Shown: positions 47,779-57,257, counted from the stretch's first letter. The stretch is DNA of 64,000 bases from Nakazawaea peltata (GCA_001599355.1 BCGQ01000001.1:2545135-2609134), one strand, 5' to 3'. Notes: generated by a model from the letters alone, not told the origin. A program made the numbers and translations.

Positions 47779-49311
47779 ATGGGCGCTTTTTCTCTCATTG
47801 GAAGCTTCTTCCATATCGGCGCTTTGGCCTTGCTTTTACTAGGCACGCTTACCGCCTCGGTCACTCGTTCTCTTTACTTGGCTCAAGATGGCGATTACAC
47901 TTTTGGACTTTTTGGGTATTGTGTCTCTGGGAAGAGCTCATGTTCGACGGCCAAGCTCGCTAATTACTCGTTTGAGAACCTCAATCTCAGCTCAGATTAC
48001 TTGTTTGACACCGACAAGAGGGACACTTTTTTGAAGATCCTTCTCGTGTATCCAATTCTGTGTGGGTTGACTTTTGTTAGTTTTATTTTGGCGTTAATTA
48101 ATTTGAGACGCTCTGTACTGATCTCGCTGATTTCAATTACATTTGCCGTGCTTCTGTTTGTCGCCGCTGCCCTTTGTTGTGTATTCACTTTCCTTGTATT
48201 CTATCCACATGTTAAATGGGGAGCTTGGATTCAAATTGGAAGTGCTGTTTTGAATCTTATTGCTTTGGTATTTATGATTATCAATTTGAAATTATCACAG
48301 GGATCTTCTGGGGATGATATTACAAGTATGGAAGGGGGTGTGGAGAAACTTGATGATGAGTATATGGGATCATCTGCTTTTGCTGGTGATACTACTGCTG
48401 CTTCTAATGTTCCTATCAATTCGAATTTCAGAATGCCTCCTAAATCTACATTCAATAATGGGTCATTTAAGTCGAGTGATTCTTCTTCGATTACTGAGAA
48501 GAAGTCTATTAATGATATAACTGTCCAACAGAACAGGTTTCCTTCGTCTAATTCTCAGCTTACGAATAATTCGCTGAACAAGATGTATGGAGGTGTTGGT
48601 GCTGGTGTTGTTGGAGCCGGTGCAGCTGTAGCTGGTGCTACTGGTGCAGCCGCAGCTTCTAGTTCTTCTGCTAACCCAGGAAGATCTATCCCAAGAGAAC
48701 CAACTTTACCCCAAATTTCAAACCCTTACGAATCCTCAGATGATAGAAATATCTTAAGAGTCGATGCTCAAGAATATAATGATCCAAATTTGGAAGATAA
48801 TAATTCATTTGAAGCCGATTCTGATTTCACTAGTGTCTCTCAAAGAGCTGTTAATCCTAGATATTATCATGGAGCCAATGCCCCAAGATCACAACAACCT
48901 CAGGGGCCACCTCATCCAGTCCAAGGTCCGGTCCAAGGCCAACCAATGCCAATGCAAGGTCCTCCTCAACAATACGGTCAACCACCTCGTCAAAATCCAA
49001 ACTTTGGTCCTCCTCCTCAACAATATATGATGCAACAAAACCCTTACGCTCGTACAGCTCCAATTCAACAACAATATCGTCCTCCACATGCCAACAGACC
49101 TCCAAGAGCCAACTCATCCGATTTGATCTTGCAAACAAGCCCCGATTTTATCGGAAGCAATAAACCATACAATAGATATGGTGGAAATGGCGGACAGCAG
49201 TTCCAACAACAACCTAGAATGGGTCTGAACTACAAGACCAGACAGCAGAAACAACCTCAATTACCTCCTCTGTCCATGACAAGAGATAGTCCTTATAGTT
49301 CTTTTACCTAA
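47779..49311 (+). CDS. RIM9: Rim9/PalI-type four-helix membrane protein of pH signalling
   Basis: A 510-aa SUR7/PalI family protein. The N-terminal 190 residues hold four membrane helices: AFSLIGSFFHIGALALLLLG; an extracellular loop with DGDYTFGLFGYCVSGKSSC; ILLVYPILCGLTFVSFILAL; LISITFAVLLFVAAALCCVF; and WIQIGSAVLNLIALVFMIIN. A long cytoplasmic tail is rich in Ser/Asn and then Gln/Pro (repeats of PQQ, QGP). Rim9 chaperones the Rim21 alkaline pH sensor at the plasma membrane. ATG 47779 starts right at the first helix; the in-frame extension to 47659 needs a TTG start and runs through a Lys-coding poly(A) stretch. Confidence 0.85.
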   Translation: MGAFSLIGSFFHIGALALLLLGTLTASVTRSLYLAQDGDYTFGLFGYCVSGKSSCSTAKLANYSFENLNLSSDYLFDTDKRDTFLKILLVYPILCGLTFVSFILALINLRRSVLISLISITFAVLLFVAAALCCVFTFLVFYPHVKWGAWIQIGSAVLNLIALVFMIINLKLSQGSSGDDITSMEGGVEKLDDEYMGSSAFAGDTTAASNVPINSNFRMPPKSTFNNGSFKSSDSSSITEKKSINDITVQQNRFPSSNSQLTNNSLNKMYGGVGAGVVGAGAAVAGATGAAAASSSSANPGRSIPREPTLPQISNPYESSDDRNILRVDAQEYNDPNLEDNNSFEADSDFTSVSQRAVNPRYYHGANAPRSQQPQGPPHPVQGPVQGQPMPMQGPPQQYGQPPRQNPNFGPPPQQYMMQQNPYARTAPIQQQYRPPHANRPPRANSSDLILQTSPDFIGSNKPYNRYGGNGGQQFQQQPRMGLNYKTRQQKQPQLPPLSMTRDSPYSSFT

Positions 49312-49399
49312 GCTGACGTTTGATTTGATTTTTTATTTAGTTATTGGTGTATTATATCGCTTTGTTAAATCATTATATACATATTTAGTTATTAAATTG

Positions 49400-50554
49400 C
49401 TAGTGAAAGTCGTTTGTAGAAGGGATGGTTGGGCGGGAGTCGACTAGGTCAGCGTCAACGTTTGTATCGACATTTGTATCAACATTGGTATCAACGTTAG
49501 TGTCTCCTGTAGCACCGGAAGCACCCGTAGTATCCTTACTTCCATTTGAAGAATCCACCTCATGCTCCACAACAACCCTCCTTGGTCTCATCATCACAAT
49601 CAAAAAAAGCAGAAATACAACCAACGAAAGAAGGAAGATCAATCTACATTTCTGTGTCCTCTTCTGTGTCTTACTTGATACAATGAACTCTTTATCCAGA
49701 GCCCTAAGATCCACAACTACATTCTCTAGATTATAGTCGATTCTATCCAAAATGGTACCTTGATCTATGACCATATTCTCTAATTCTTTGAAGATGGTGG
49801 AAATTTCAATGACTCCCATAGCAATTTTAGATATTTCTTCCTCTCTTTGTTTCAATTCCTCTCTGTTACCATTGTACATTACCTGCTGTTGTTGCTGTTC
49901 TTCATCTAGAAGTAATACAGACTGTGATTGGGCAAGCAGTTCTCTGGAATATGACTCGATATCGTCGGCCGTATCCACCTCAAGATCGACTAAATCTGGC
50001 GGATTCGACTGCTCCTTGTTATATAATTCATAATCTTCATCGTCTCGAAGAAACTTAATGTAGTTATTCTGTAGCTTCCTGAACCTTTGACTTAACAGCT
50101 GGGTTTGGATCAGTAACTTTTTCTTAACGTTCTCACACATGACCAGATCGTCATGCCTGTCCAAATCATGTTTCATCCGATCCAATTGTCGGATCATATT
50201 GTACGACTTCTGGAAGTTCTTGGTGATCTGGAAAGTAAGGTCATCGATCTTCTTGACATCGTCGGAATTGTCGTGGAATCCGGGCAAAAGGTTTTTTTTG
50301 TACAAAAAATTCAATTCATTGGTCTTTTTATCGATGAATTGAGATATTTCTTCAACTTCTTGCGCTAGGTCTAAGAACCTTGGGGGGAGTGATTGTAATT
50401 CTATGCCTGAGTCGCCTCCGAATTCGTTGCCTACATCGATGAGCCCTTCTTCTTCTTCTCTTTGGAGATCGAATCTGGATTCGTGGTCAAGAACATTGTG
50501 ATGGGGGATCGTTCGACGATACGAGATGAATAAATTGGTTCTGTCTCTAAACAT
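49400..50554 (-). CDS. TLG2: Syntaxin-like t-SNARE Tlg2
   Basis: A 384-aa Qa-SNARE of trans-Golgi/endosome fusion (binds Vps45). The N-terminus MFRDRTNLFISYRRTIPHH is the Tlg2 N-peptide. It is followed by an Habc-like helical region (LPPRFLDLAQEVEEISQFIDKK), the SNARE motif (ISKIAMGVIEISTIFKELEN to DRIDYNLENVV) and a membrane helix at about 305-323. A lumenal tail of about 55 residues holds tandem NVDT repeats. A Gln run precedes the SNARE motif. CTG at 49697-49699 (residue 286) matches Ala of KSADKEL in other Tlg2 proteins. Upstream are a TCACGTGA element and a GAGCANNNTACGA motif. Confidence 0.92.
   Translation of the reverse strand: MFRDRTNLFISYRRTIPHHNVLDHESRFDLQREEEEGLIDVGNEFGGDSGIELQSLPPRFLDLAQEVEEISQFIDKKTNELNFLYKKNLLPGFHDNSDDVKKIDDLTFQITKNFQKSYNMIRQLDRMKHDLDRHDDLVMCENVKKKLLIQTQLLSQRFRKLQNNYIKFLRDDEDYELYNKEQSNPPDLVDLEVDTADDIESYSRELLAQSQSVLLLDEEQQQQQVMYNGNREELKQREEEISKIAMGVIEISTIFKELENMVIDQGTILDRIDYNLENVVVDLRALDKEFIVSSKTQKRTQKCRLIFLLSLVVFLLFLIVMMRPRRVVVEHEVDSSNGSKDTTGASGATGDTNVDTNVDTNVDTNVDADLVDSRPTIPSTNDFH
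49450..49505 (-). repeat. 12-bp coding repeat in the TLG2 lumenal tail
   Basis: About four units of 12 bp encoding NVDT in the last part of TLG2 (DTNVDTNVDTNVDTNVDAD). The third codon positions differ among units, so the repeat is not very recent. Probably an unstructured lumenal extension. Confidence 0.75.
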
Positions 50555-50675
50555 ATTCTTGCGGTGTATATAGCGGTATGTGTTGATAATGACAGGTAGT
50601 TTTATTTAGTACTGATATAATTGATATATTGCTGAGGGGAATTTGATATGATGAGCATTTTATTGATTATGTAGG

Positions 50676-50683
50676 TCACGTGA
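50676..50683. promoter_or_regulatory. TCACGTGA E-box (Cbf1-type) upstream of TLG2
   Basis: Perfect 8-bp palindrome TCACGTGA, the high-affinity Cbf1 core, 122 bp upstream of the TLG2 ATG and 19 bp from a GAGCANNNTACGA motif. Confidence 0.5.
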
Positions 50684-50701
50684 TGTACACGAGACATATG
50701 T

Positions 50702-50714
50702 GAGCATTATACGA
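50702..50714 (+). promoter_or_regulatory. GAGCANNNTACGA motif (GAGCATTATACGA)
   Basis: Exact copy 148 bp upstream of the TLG2 start. A partial copy (GAGCATTTTATTG) occurs at 50653. Confidence 0.5.
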
Positions 50715-50733
50715 AATCACGAGATATGGGTCG

Positions 50734-53514
50734 TCACTTCTTCTTATGTAAAAAGTTCAAGCTCATCGATGAATGAGATTTCTTTCCCAAGCTTAAGAAA
50801 CTTGGGGATCTTGATGGTTGTTGAGATTTCATATCTTGGCCTGCTGAGGTAGCTGAGATAGCTGTTTTATTATGGCTTGTGGTGGAACTTGAATTATGAA
50901 GGTGAGCATGAATTGGAGCCGAAGGTTGAGGTGAGGACAGTAATGGGGTCATTCCAGAGAGACCTGAGAGTCCGCTGTTCATACGAGAAGGAGATTTCGA
51001 TCCAGAATGAGAAAGTGAATGAGCATGTTGTTGTGGTGGAGCTGTAGAGACAAAGGCCTGTGATGACGAGGAGGCTTGCAGTTGTGGTTGACTGAACTTT
51101 GGAAGTTTGGTGCTACTGCTGCTGTTTGAAGTATTGAATCCGAATAAATTGGAAGACGATTGGTTTCTGGATACAGCAGGAGAAGAATTAGTTGATGAAC
51201 CACGTGACTTGGCAAGTTCAAAAGTGATTGGATTTCCGTCTGTCATGAATGTGGTTCTCTTCAAATGAGATTTGTTACGTTTGATATTCAGTGGAGATTG
51301 CGACAGAGACAGTGCCAGAGATTTCTGTTTCAGTTCCTCAGCCAATAATCTACGGTTCAATAATTGTAAATCAATGGAAGAACCAGGTAATGGAGGTTCG
51401 TACAGAGGCAGGAACTCGTCATTCAATTGGGATTTCAATGCTACTGTGTATGATGGAACTTTAGACATGACAGTATCGTCCCAATTAGAAGGTCCTGCAG
51501 AACCGGTGTCAGGTGGAGATGGGCTTCCCAGATGAAGATCCGAGACAGAGTTCGAACGCGATAAATGCTGGACAGGACTTTGGATACCTGGAGATAAAAG
51601 GACTCCCAAGTTTGGTATGCCTGGAGTTTGCAGCAGTAAAGTACCGGTGGTCATTGCTGGACCAACAGTATTACCTGTGGAACTGTCGCCGGTCGTCTTG
51701 AACGAGAAATAGTCTGGTTCTTCGTTATCTTCCGACAGTAAAGTGAACTTTGGTCTACGACGTTCTTCTGCGGGTGTGACAATTGAATTCAATGTCAAGT
51801 CATCCATGGACTGTTGATTGGCCTCTCTCTGTAAATGCAAGAGTCTCAAATTCTCTACTAATTGGGTGTTATTCAAGGTGAAATGCTGGTTGGAAGATGG
51901 AGCTGAGTGAATAACAGCTGATTGAGGAGCGGAATGGGTAGCGAAAGGTGTAGAATCACCCGAATGTTCGATCAGAGGTGTATTAATACCTGAATTGAAA
52001 GCGGAGTCAACTGGAGAAGCAACGTCACTCCATAATCTGTCATAAATTCTGTTCTCATAGTTAGGTGGAGCCATCAAATCTTGAGTATCGGTAGCTATAG
52101 GCAGTTGACCATTGACAGGAGTCAGACTGGCACCTGGAGAAGCCAAATCGGCATCTGTAGAAAACAATAAATCACCAGCATCAAGCTCTTCAGGCACACT
52201 AACATCTTCCACAGTAGAATTGAATGGTTCATCCAATGTTGGCTCCAATTTCTTAGCAGCCAAGGCAACAAATGGACTAATAAACAAGATAATTGGAAGT
52301 GTAGCACGAAGTTCACTCACATGGCCATCAGGATTAACCAACCCAATGACAAATTTCAACTTATGTCTGACTTTGACATTAGAAAGAACGTCACAATCTT
52401 GAGTACAGATGCTTAAAGAGGCTGGGATTTGTAAATGAGTAGTGATATTCCATCTATCAGGAGATAATTCTATTTCTCCATCGTTATAGAAGTTCCCATC
52501 TAAGCCTATATCCATTTCATCCCAGATATTCTTCCCATTTTCACCTTTAGGTTTCTTGATAGTCTTCTCAACTACTATTCTTTCGTCGGTATGACCTCCT
52601 ACATGGCCACAATAGGTGTAGTATTCTACAAGGGAGACCTTTATGTTGCCCAATCTCAAGCCTTTCAATAATGGCACGAGAAGCATATCGACTCTGGTAC
52701 TGGAACCGATAGCTACGGCTCTATTTGGGGCACTGATTGAGTAATCCACTTTCTTAGGCCAAGTATTATCAACTGCTATGGTCTCAGACAACTCAACAGC
52801 ATCGGAAGTCATTGTTCTGACTACTCTGATATGTTTCTTAGTGACTAAAGGTTGTGAGAAACGACCCCTCTCGATCGTTGATTGTAATTTGTAAACTAAT
52901 GAGCAACCTGGTAAACCCTCTATGGACTCTGGGATACTACCAGGTAAGATGGTGGAGAAAGGGAACTCGTAGTTGCCCTGGACCAAGATATGATCTTTAG
53001 CCTCCTGGTGGGTGGATGAAGAGCCGTGGGCATGTGTCAAATTGGCCAAAGAAGCAAATGATTGAGACAAATTGACCGAAGATTTGGAATGCTTTGGAAG
53101 CGATTTCAAACTGGAGCTGGAGGAGTTGTTGGAACGGTTCAAAGTCTCTTTACCGCTTGAAAGGCCTGGCAAGTCCCCAGTCGTGGTGTGTTCATATAAA
53201 TTTTTGCAGTAATCGTTGATATTCAAGGGATCCCAATTGAATTCGTACACTTTCTTCTCGTATTTCATTGGGCGGGCCACCTGGGACTTAACGCCCTGGT
53301 AATAATCGGTCCAATTCAACCTCAAAGTGCAGTATAACTTCAAGGTCAACTTCTTGATGGGGAGGGGCTCCAAAACGGACAAGACTATGACCCCTGATAG
53401 AAGCAGGGAGGAGGCGTCATTCTCCGGGCCCTTCAAGACGATGATGTTGTGGTCCAGAGACTTAACGCGGATGTCAAACAAGGAAGTTTGGCGGGTTTTT
53501 TTTGATTTCACCAT
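50734..53514 (-). CDS. ROD1: Arrestin-related trafficking adaptor (Rod1/Rog3 type)
   Basis: A 926-aa alpha-arrestin. The N-terminal arrestin fold begins FDIRVKSLDHNIIVLKG and contains KKLTLKLYCTLRLNW, then FPFSTILPGSIPESIEGLPG. Its C-terminal lobe (VRTMTSDAVELSETIAVDN, LVPLLKGLRLGNIKVSLVEYYTY) runs to about residue 420. The tail is Ser-rich, with a PPxY (APPNYENRIYDRLWSD) and an LPxY (LPLYEPPL) for Rsp5/Nedd4 binding. Rod1/Rog3 adaptors send sugar and other transporters for ubiquitination and endocytosis and are controlled by Snf1, whose beta subunit gene is in this window. The promoter is long and G-rich on the + strand. Confidence 0.87.
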   Translation of the reverse strand: MVKSKKTRQTSLFDIRVKSLDHNIIVLKGPENDASSLLLSGVIVLSVLEPLPIKKLTLKLYCTLRLNWTDYYQGVKSQVARPMKYEKKVYEFNWDPLNINDYCKNLYEHTTTGDLPGLSSGKETLNRSNNSSSSSLKSLPKHSKSSVNLSQSFASLANLTHAHGSSSTHQEAKDHILVQGNYEFPFSTILPGSIPESIEGLPGCSLVYKLQSTIERGRFSQPLVTKKHIRVVRTMTSDAVELSETIAVDNTWPKKVDYSISAPNRAVAIGSSTRVDMLLVPLLKGLRLGNIKVSLVEYYTYCGHVGGHTDERIVVEKTIKKPKGENGKNIWDEMDIGLDGNFYNDGEIELSPDRWNITTHLQIPASLSICTQDCDVLSNVKVRHKLKFVIGLVNPDGHVSELRATLPIILFISPFVALAAKKLEPTLDEPFNSTVEDVSVPEELDAGDLLFSTDADLASPGASLTPVNGQLPIATDTQDLMAPPNYENRIYDRLWSDVASPVDSAFNSGINTPLIEHSGDSTPFATHSAPQSAVIHSAPSSNQHFTLNNTQLVENLRLLHLQREANQQSMDDLTLNSIVTPAEERRRPKFTLLSEDNEEPDYFSFKTTGDSSTGNTVGPAMTTGTLLLQTPGIPNLGVLLSPGIQSPVQHLSRSNSVSDLHLGSPSPPDTGSAGPSNWDDTVMSKVPSYTVALKSQLNDEFLPLYEPPLPGSSIDLQLLNRRLLAEELKQKSLALSLSQSPLNIKRNKSHLKRTTFMTDGNPITFELAKSRGSSTNSSPAVSRNQSSSNLFGFNTSNSSSSTKLPKFSQPQLQASSSSQAFVSTAPPQQHAHSLSHSGSKSPSRMNSGLSGLSGMTPLLSSPQPSAPIHAHLHNSSSTTSHNKTAISATSAGQDMKSQQPSRSPSFLSLGKKSHSSMSLNFLHKKK

Positions 53515-53909
53515 GTTGGAGATGAGGGTGGGTTTGTATGGTGGGAGTAAATGATGATGATGCTGTGGTTGAAGTGTTGAATTAGTGGGGTTGTTTGAGT
53601 GTTTCTTTGTGGATTCGTTGGGTTGGAAGGGGAGAGTGTTTTTTTTCTTAGAGAAAGGCAGCCTTAGTTTGCTATGAACGGAGGGGCAAATCGAGGGAGA
53701 TTGGGGGGAGGAGGGGGATCGAATGGGGGGAGATAAGATGGGGTCGAGGGGGGAGCACGGTGGGGGGGACGGGTCCTCAATGAGATGTCAGGGGCTACAG
53801 CTACTCAATTGAGTTCATTCGTGGAAAAGAATGGGTGTTTTGAGTTTTCCATCTATACTTATCTACACTGCCATTACCTTGATATTGCCTGATATTGCCT
53901 GATGATTCT

Positions 53910-53922
53910 GAGCATTCTACGA
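53910..53922 (+). promoter_or_regulatory. GAGCANNNTACGA motif (GAGCATTCTACGA)
   Basis: Exact motif copy about 400 bp upstream of the arrestin ATG. Confidence 0.5.
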
Positions 53923-54433
53923 ATATGCCCTTTTTATGACAAATATTGAATTCCGTCGGAACTAAAGGGCAGATTTAAGCATACAGATTGAGGACAAGAA
54001 TTCAAAATAAGGACAGGCTCGGATCGGTTACTGATCGCACACGGTTTAGGTACAGATAACAAGATAACGATTTAGAAAATCTGAGTGCACAGAACTTAAT
54101 TCCTCCCCCAAAATAATCTACACCTAATTGTCTACATCTCCTTCTCTTAAGCCACAAATCGATTAAATTACGGAAAAATCTGCCATTTTACGTCAGATAT
54201 TCTGGGCACAGAAGCCTCAATTTGTATTTAATATTTATACCAATATACGACTCATCTCCCACCAATGGCGACTCTCCTCTGATTCTCATCCCACCAATGG
54301 AATCTCCTCTTTAACCCACTCAGCCCCTCCATTTTAGATCACGCACTCACAGCTCCTCCGATAACCAAAATCTTAAATTAGTTTAGTTTTTCCGGCATGA
54401 TCAAGTGCGGGGCTGGCCAATCAGAGGCTGCGC

Positions 54434-54482
54434 TGCGGCTACTTCACTGCGGCTACTTCACTGCGGGTACCTCACTGAGGCA
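54434..54482 (+). repeat. Short direct repeats (GCGGCTACTTCACT)
   Basis: GCGGCTACTTCACT occurs twice in tandem, then a diverged GCGGGTACCTCACT, spaced 16 bp apart, within a GC-rich patch downstream of the membrane-protein gene. Confidence 0.75.
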
Positions 54483-54532
54483 GCATGGATGAGATTGTGG
54501 GGATTGGCGTCTTTGTGCATATTGCGGAGATG

Positions 54533-56008
54533 TTATGGGGCTGACTCGTAGACTACAACACTGGCAAGTAAAATAGTCTCCACTATAAGCCAGAGATACG
54601 TTAGCACTATACACCTCCTGAGATATTGAGGGTCGGTGTCGTAGATAGTAGAAGAAGATGAGAGTTCGGTGGTCCCATAATTGCAGAATTCGAGATCATT
54701 GAACCTTCTATGTTCGTTCTTCATCTTTGTCACCAATAAAATGTATCTCCAGAATTCGTATTTGAGAGCCCCCCATGTAATTACTGCCGCTACTATCATC
54801 ACATGGCAACTTAGACTATCTTGAACCTCGAGTATATGAGGAATTCCTTTCCCAAGGTATGTAAGTGATAAAACGAGACATTCTGTAACGTTCCCACATG
54901 TAGATGCAAGTTTCCAAGGCACCACACAGTTGAAAATAGGTGTTTGTAAGAAAGTTTCGTAGAAAATGTTCGATATATCAAGGTCCTGCCTAGTGATACA
55001 AGGGATTTCCACGTTCAAGATATATTCTGGTACGTTAAATACTCCAATGATACTCAAGAATTTCAATTGTCTGTCGTCGTAGGGGTTTTCAAGTAAGTCC
55101 TCCTCGTATTCATTGAATACAATCTCATCCACTGCTTGTTCTGACGATGCAATTGCTTGAAGACTATCACTATTTGACAAAATCTCAGTAAGAGTCGATT
55201 CAGAAAGTGATCTCTCCTTTCCTTTTCTAGTTATTTTGGGTTTTCCACTTGGTTTCTTACGGTTAGGTGATTTGGAGTTATGCCTTTTTCCATTATCGTA
55301 TTCTATTCCACCTCCAAATCCCCCCTTGAGAGACCCCCCATTTGGGAGATCTACGTGACCTCCGAATCCACCACCAAATCCGAATCCTGGAGCCTTCTTA
55401 CCAGCGAATTCTGGAGACGTCCCACTGGCAGCAGAATCAGAAGAAAACTCCTCATCTGTAGAATAATATTTACGATTGATCTCCAGTTGCTTTAACTCGT
55501 TTTTCAATTTGTAGATCATCAGAATCGACGAGTTCTTGCGTTGTTGATTGTTTTCCATCGCATATTTATGTTCACGGAACTCCCTAGTAGTATAAAAGTT
55601 GAACAAAAGTGACTGTCTAGAGTACAGAAACACCAGATTTAGCACCATCTCAGTGAGACCCATTGTTATACCACACACAACCACTTCCAGCATGGTAACT
55701 TTCCACCACAATTGATCCAAAATAGTCACATCCAGTGTCTGTGGATACGAAAGTAACGTTAACGCCATTAATTTCACCCCCACTGTAGCTGCCCAGTACA
55801 CATGACTGATGATCCTGAACCCTCCCAAACTGTCGCCCAATTTATAGCATCCCAACTTGAAAACCTGTGATAATCCCGTCGAAATGAAACCTAGCACCAC
55901 AGCGCGCACATAATCACTACCCATAGGCGTATACTGTCCCTCTGACATGATCATCACTTGGTCTACCTGGCGTCTTGGTCCTCCAGTCCATCCACTCATC
56001 GTCCTCAT
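54533..56008 (-). CDS. Unidentified multi-pass membrane protein
   Basis: A 491-aa protein with about five predicted membrane segments: VRAVVLGFISTGLSQVF, HVYWAATVGVKLMALTLL, KVTMLEVVVCGITMGLTEMV, SCHVMIVAAVITWGAL near 410 and YLWLIVETILLASVVV at the end. A charged, Gly-rich central loop (about 170-300) contains FGFGGGFGGHVD and a basic stretch. ATG 56008 (MRTMSGWTGG) is used; later Mets at residues 4, 19 and 21 are alternatives. I do not recognise the family; CTG-to-Ala decoding would change several residues of the helices, which may hinder naive searches. A near-match GAGCA motif lies 79 bp upstream. Confidence 0.65.
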   Translation of the reverse strand: MRTMSGWTGGPRRQVDQVMIMSEGQYTPMGSDYVRAVVLGFISTGLSQVFKLGCYKLGDSLGGFRIISHVYWAATVGVKLMALTLLSYPQTLDVTILDQLWWKVTMLEVVVCGITMGLTEMVLNLVFLYSRQSLLFNFYTTREFREHKYAMENNQQRKNSSILMIYKLKNELKQLEINRKYYSTDEEFSSDSAASGTSPEFAGKKAPGFGFGGGFGGHVDLPNGGSLKGGFGGGIEYDNGKRHNSKSPNRKKPSGKPKITRKGKERSLSESTLTEILSNSDSLQAIASSEQAVDEIVFNEYEEDLLENPYDDRQLKFLSIIGVFNVPEYILNVEIPCITRQDLDISNIFYETFLQTPIFNCVVPWKLASTCGNVTECLVLSLTYLGKGIPHILEVQDSLSCHVMIVAAVITWGALKYEFWRYILLVTKMKNEHRRFNDLEFCNYGTTELSSSSTIYDTDPQYLRRCIVLTYLWLIVETILLASVVVYESAP

Positions 56009-56086
56009 CCAGCTTGAAAATGCCTCGTTTTCTGAAATTTTCCACAGTTTTCCGTTTTAGGAAATTTGTTGACATTCTGTGAATTT

Positions 56087-56099
56087 TCGTAATCTGCTA
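56087..56099 (-). promoter_or_regulatory. Near-match of the GAGCANNNTACGA motif, minus orientation
   Basis: TCGTAATCTGCTA on the + strand, i.e. one mismatch to the reverse complement of the motif, 79 bp upstream of the membrane-protein start at 56008. Confidence 0.35.
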
Positions 56100-56135
56100 C
56101 AGATGATCTGAAGGGAAGGTTTATTAAGTATATAG

Positions 56136-57257
56136 TCAGTTGGTTGGGGGGGTGTTGGAGGGAGAGAGGTATTGGGAACGGAATTCCTTACAGATGGAAG
56201 AGGAGAACAGTACTACCTCCTGGGTGGTGCTGGAACTGGAAAGTGGGATATAGAAAAGGTCATGTTCAGGCTTGAGACTTTCTTGTTGTTGGGGAGGATT
56301 GACGATGAGGGATCGTTTTTTAAAGGTTTGGGGGAAATTGAGTTTGATAGAGAGGTAATTAAGATTCTTCTCGAACTCTTTGTAATGATCGGCCATTTGC
56401 AGGAAAAGCTCTGGTAACGATTGAGTACGTTCAAATATTATTTCTTTCATTTTTGAGATTCTTTCAGCTGATTGTTCTTTGGAAATCTTAACGTTCAAGT
56501 TCTTGACTAATTCCATATTGATATGTATCAAATGTTGTAGATACAGCAGTTTCAAGAGTGATATCACTCCTAAAAGATATTTCGAATGATTTTCTTTCTT
56601 TGTATTTTGTTTAACGGTTTTTAATATACTGTCAGTGTAAGGGCCGAGGGTGGACCAGCTTTTGTCGGTCATCAACTTCTTTTCCACCACTCTTGACTTA
56701 TCTTCGTAATCAAATGATATCATGAACGTTATTACCGAGTCAATTGCCATTAGGATGGCTCTTTTGAAATCTTGAGCATGTGTTTTTAATCTGTCTGACT
56801 CTCTCTTTTTGGAGGCTGCCAAGTTACGGAAATGCTTGGATTTACCAATGAAAAGTTCGCTCTTCTTACGACGTTTCTCGGCTAAAGCAGCTTCGGCAGC
56901 TTCACGCGGATCAAGGCTCGTACGGTTAGACCTCGCAGGACTCAATTGAGATAAAGGCAGATCCTCGTCAATTTCGTCATTAGAATCCCGTTTAGTTGGG
57001 GCTGAAATTCCCAAACCTACCCTATTTTCACCATTTGTCATCACACGTTTAGGTAACTTGAGCGTCACCATGAATTGGGGTGGATTAGTGGGAACTTCCG
57101 ACCCAAGCGCCATCTCAGGCGGCGATTCCAGTTGGATCGAACTAAATATGGGCGGCAATGTCGGTGACAACATCGGCGGGAGAACTCCGCGACTCACATA
57201 CAGATATTCACCTGGATCAGATGTCTTGGACAAGAAGATACTCGATTTGATGGACAT
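56136..57257 (-). CDS. Possible AFF4/Ebp1-like (AF4 homology) protein
   Basis: A 373-aa protein. The N-terminus has LPPMLSPTLPPIF and is otherwise disordered. The C-terminal 200 residues are helical: KRRKKSELFIGKSKHFRNLA, SDRLKTHAQDFKRAILMAIDSVITFMI, YTDSILKTVKQN and LLGVISLLKLLYLQHLIHINM. This order (a residue-rich start helix, then a long amphipathic hairpin bundle) resembles the C-terminal homology domain of AF4/FMR2 proteins, whose S. pombe relative Ebp1 partners Ell1-Eaf1. An EAF homologue is in the window. The assignment rests on helix pattern and weak motif similarity only; it may be an unrelated fungal protein. Confidence 0.4.
   Translation of the reverse strand: MSIKSSIFLSKTSDPGEYLYVSRGVLPPMLSPTLPPIFSSIQLESPPEMALGSEVPTNPPQFMVTLKLPKRVMTNGENRVGLGISAPTKRDSNDEIDEDLPLSQLSPARSNRTSLDPREAAEAALAEKRRKKSELFIGKSKHFRNLAASKKRESDRLKTHAQDFKRAILMAIDSVITFMISFDYEDKSRVVEKKLMTDKSWSTLGPYTDSILKTVKQNTKKENHSKYLLGVISLLKLLYLQHLIHINMELVKNLNVKISKEQSAERISKMKEIIFERTQSLPELFLQMADHYKEFEKNLNYLSIKLNFPQTFKKRSLIVNPPQQQESLKPEHDLFYIPLSSSSTTQEVVLFSSSICKEFRSQYLSPSNTPPTN

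Larger units (their letters stand above)
53515..54532. other. Long upstream region of the arrestin gene
   Basis: 1018 bp between the arrestin start and the 3' end of the next minus-strand gene. It holds a G-rich block at about 53620-53775 (pyrimidine-rich in arrestin sense), a GAGCANNNTACGA motif at 53910, and direct repeats at about 54425-54480: CTGCGG(C/G)TACTTCACTG-type, about three copies, next to GATATTGCCT twice at 53881-53900. No gene seen. Confidence 0.6.

Noticed and set aside
54183-54195. GCCATTTTACGTC in the arrestin upstream region as a motif copy
   Set aside because: Lacks the GAGCA half and the terminal A.
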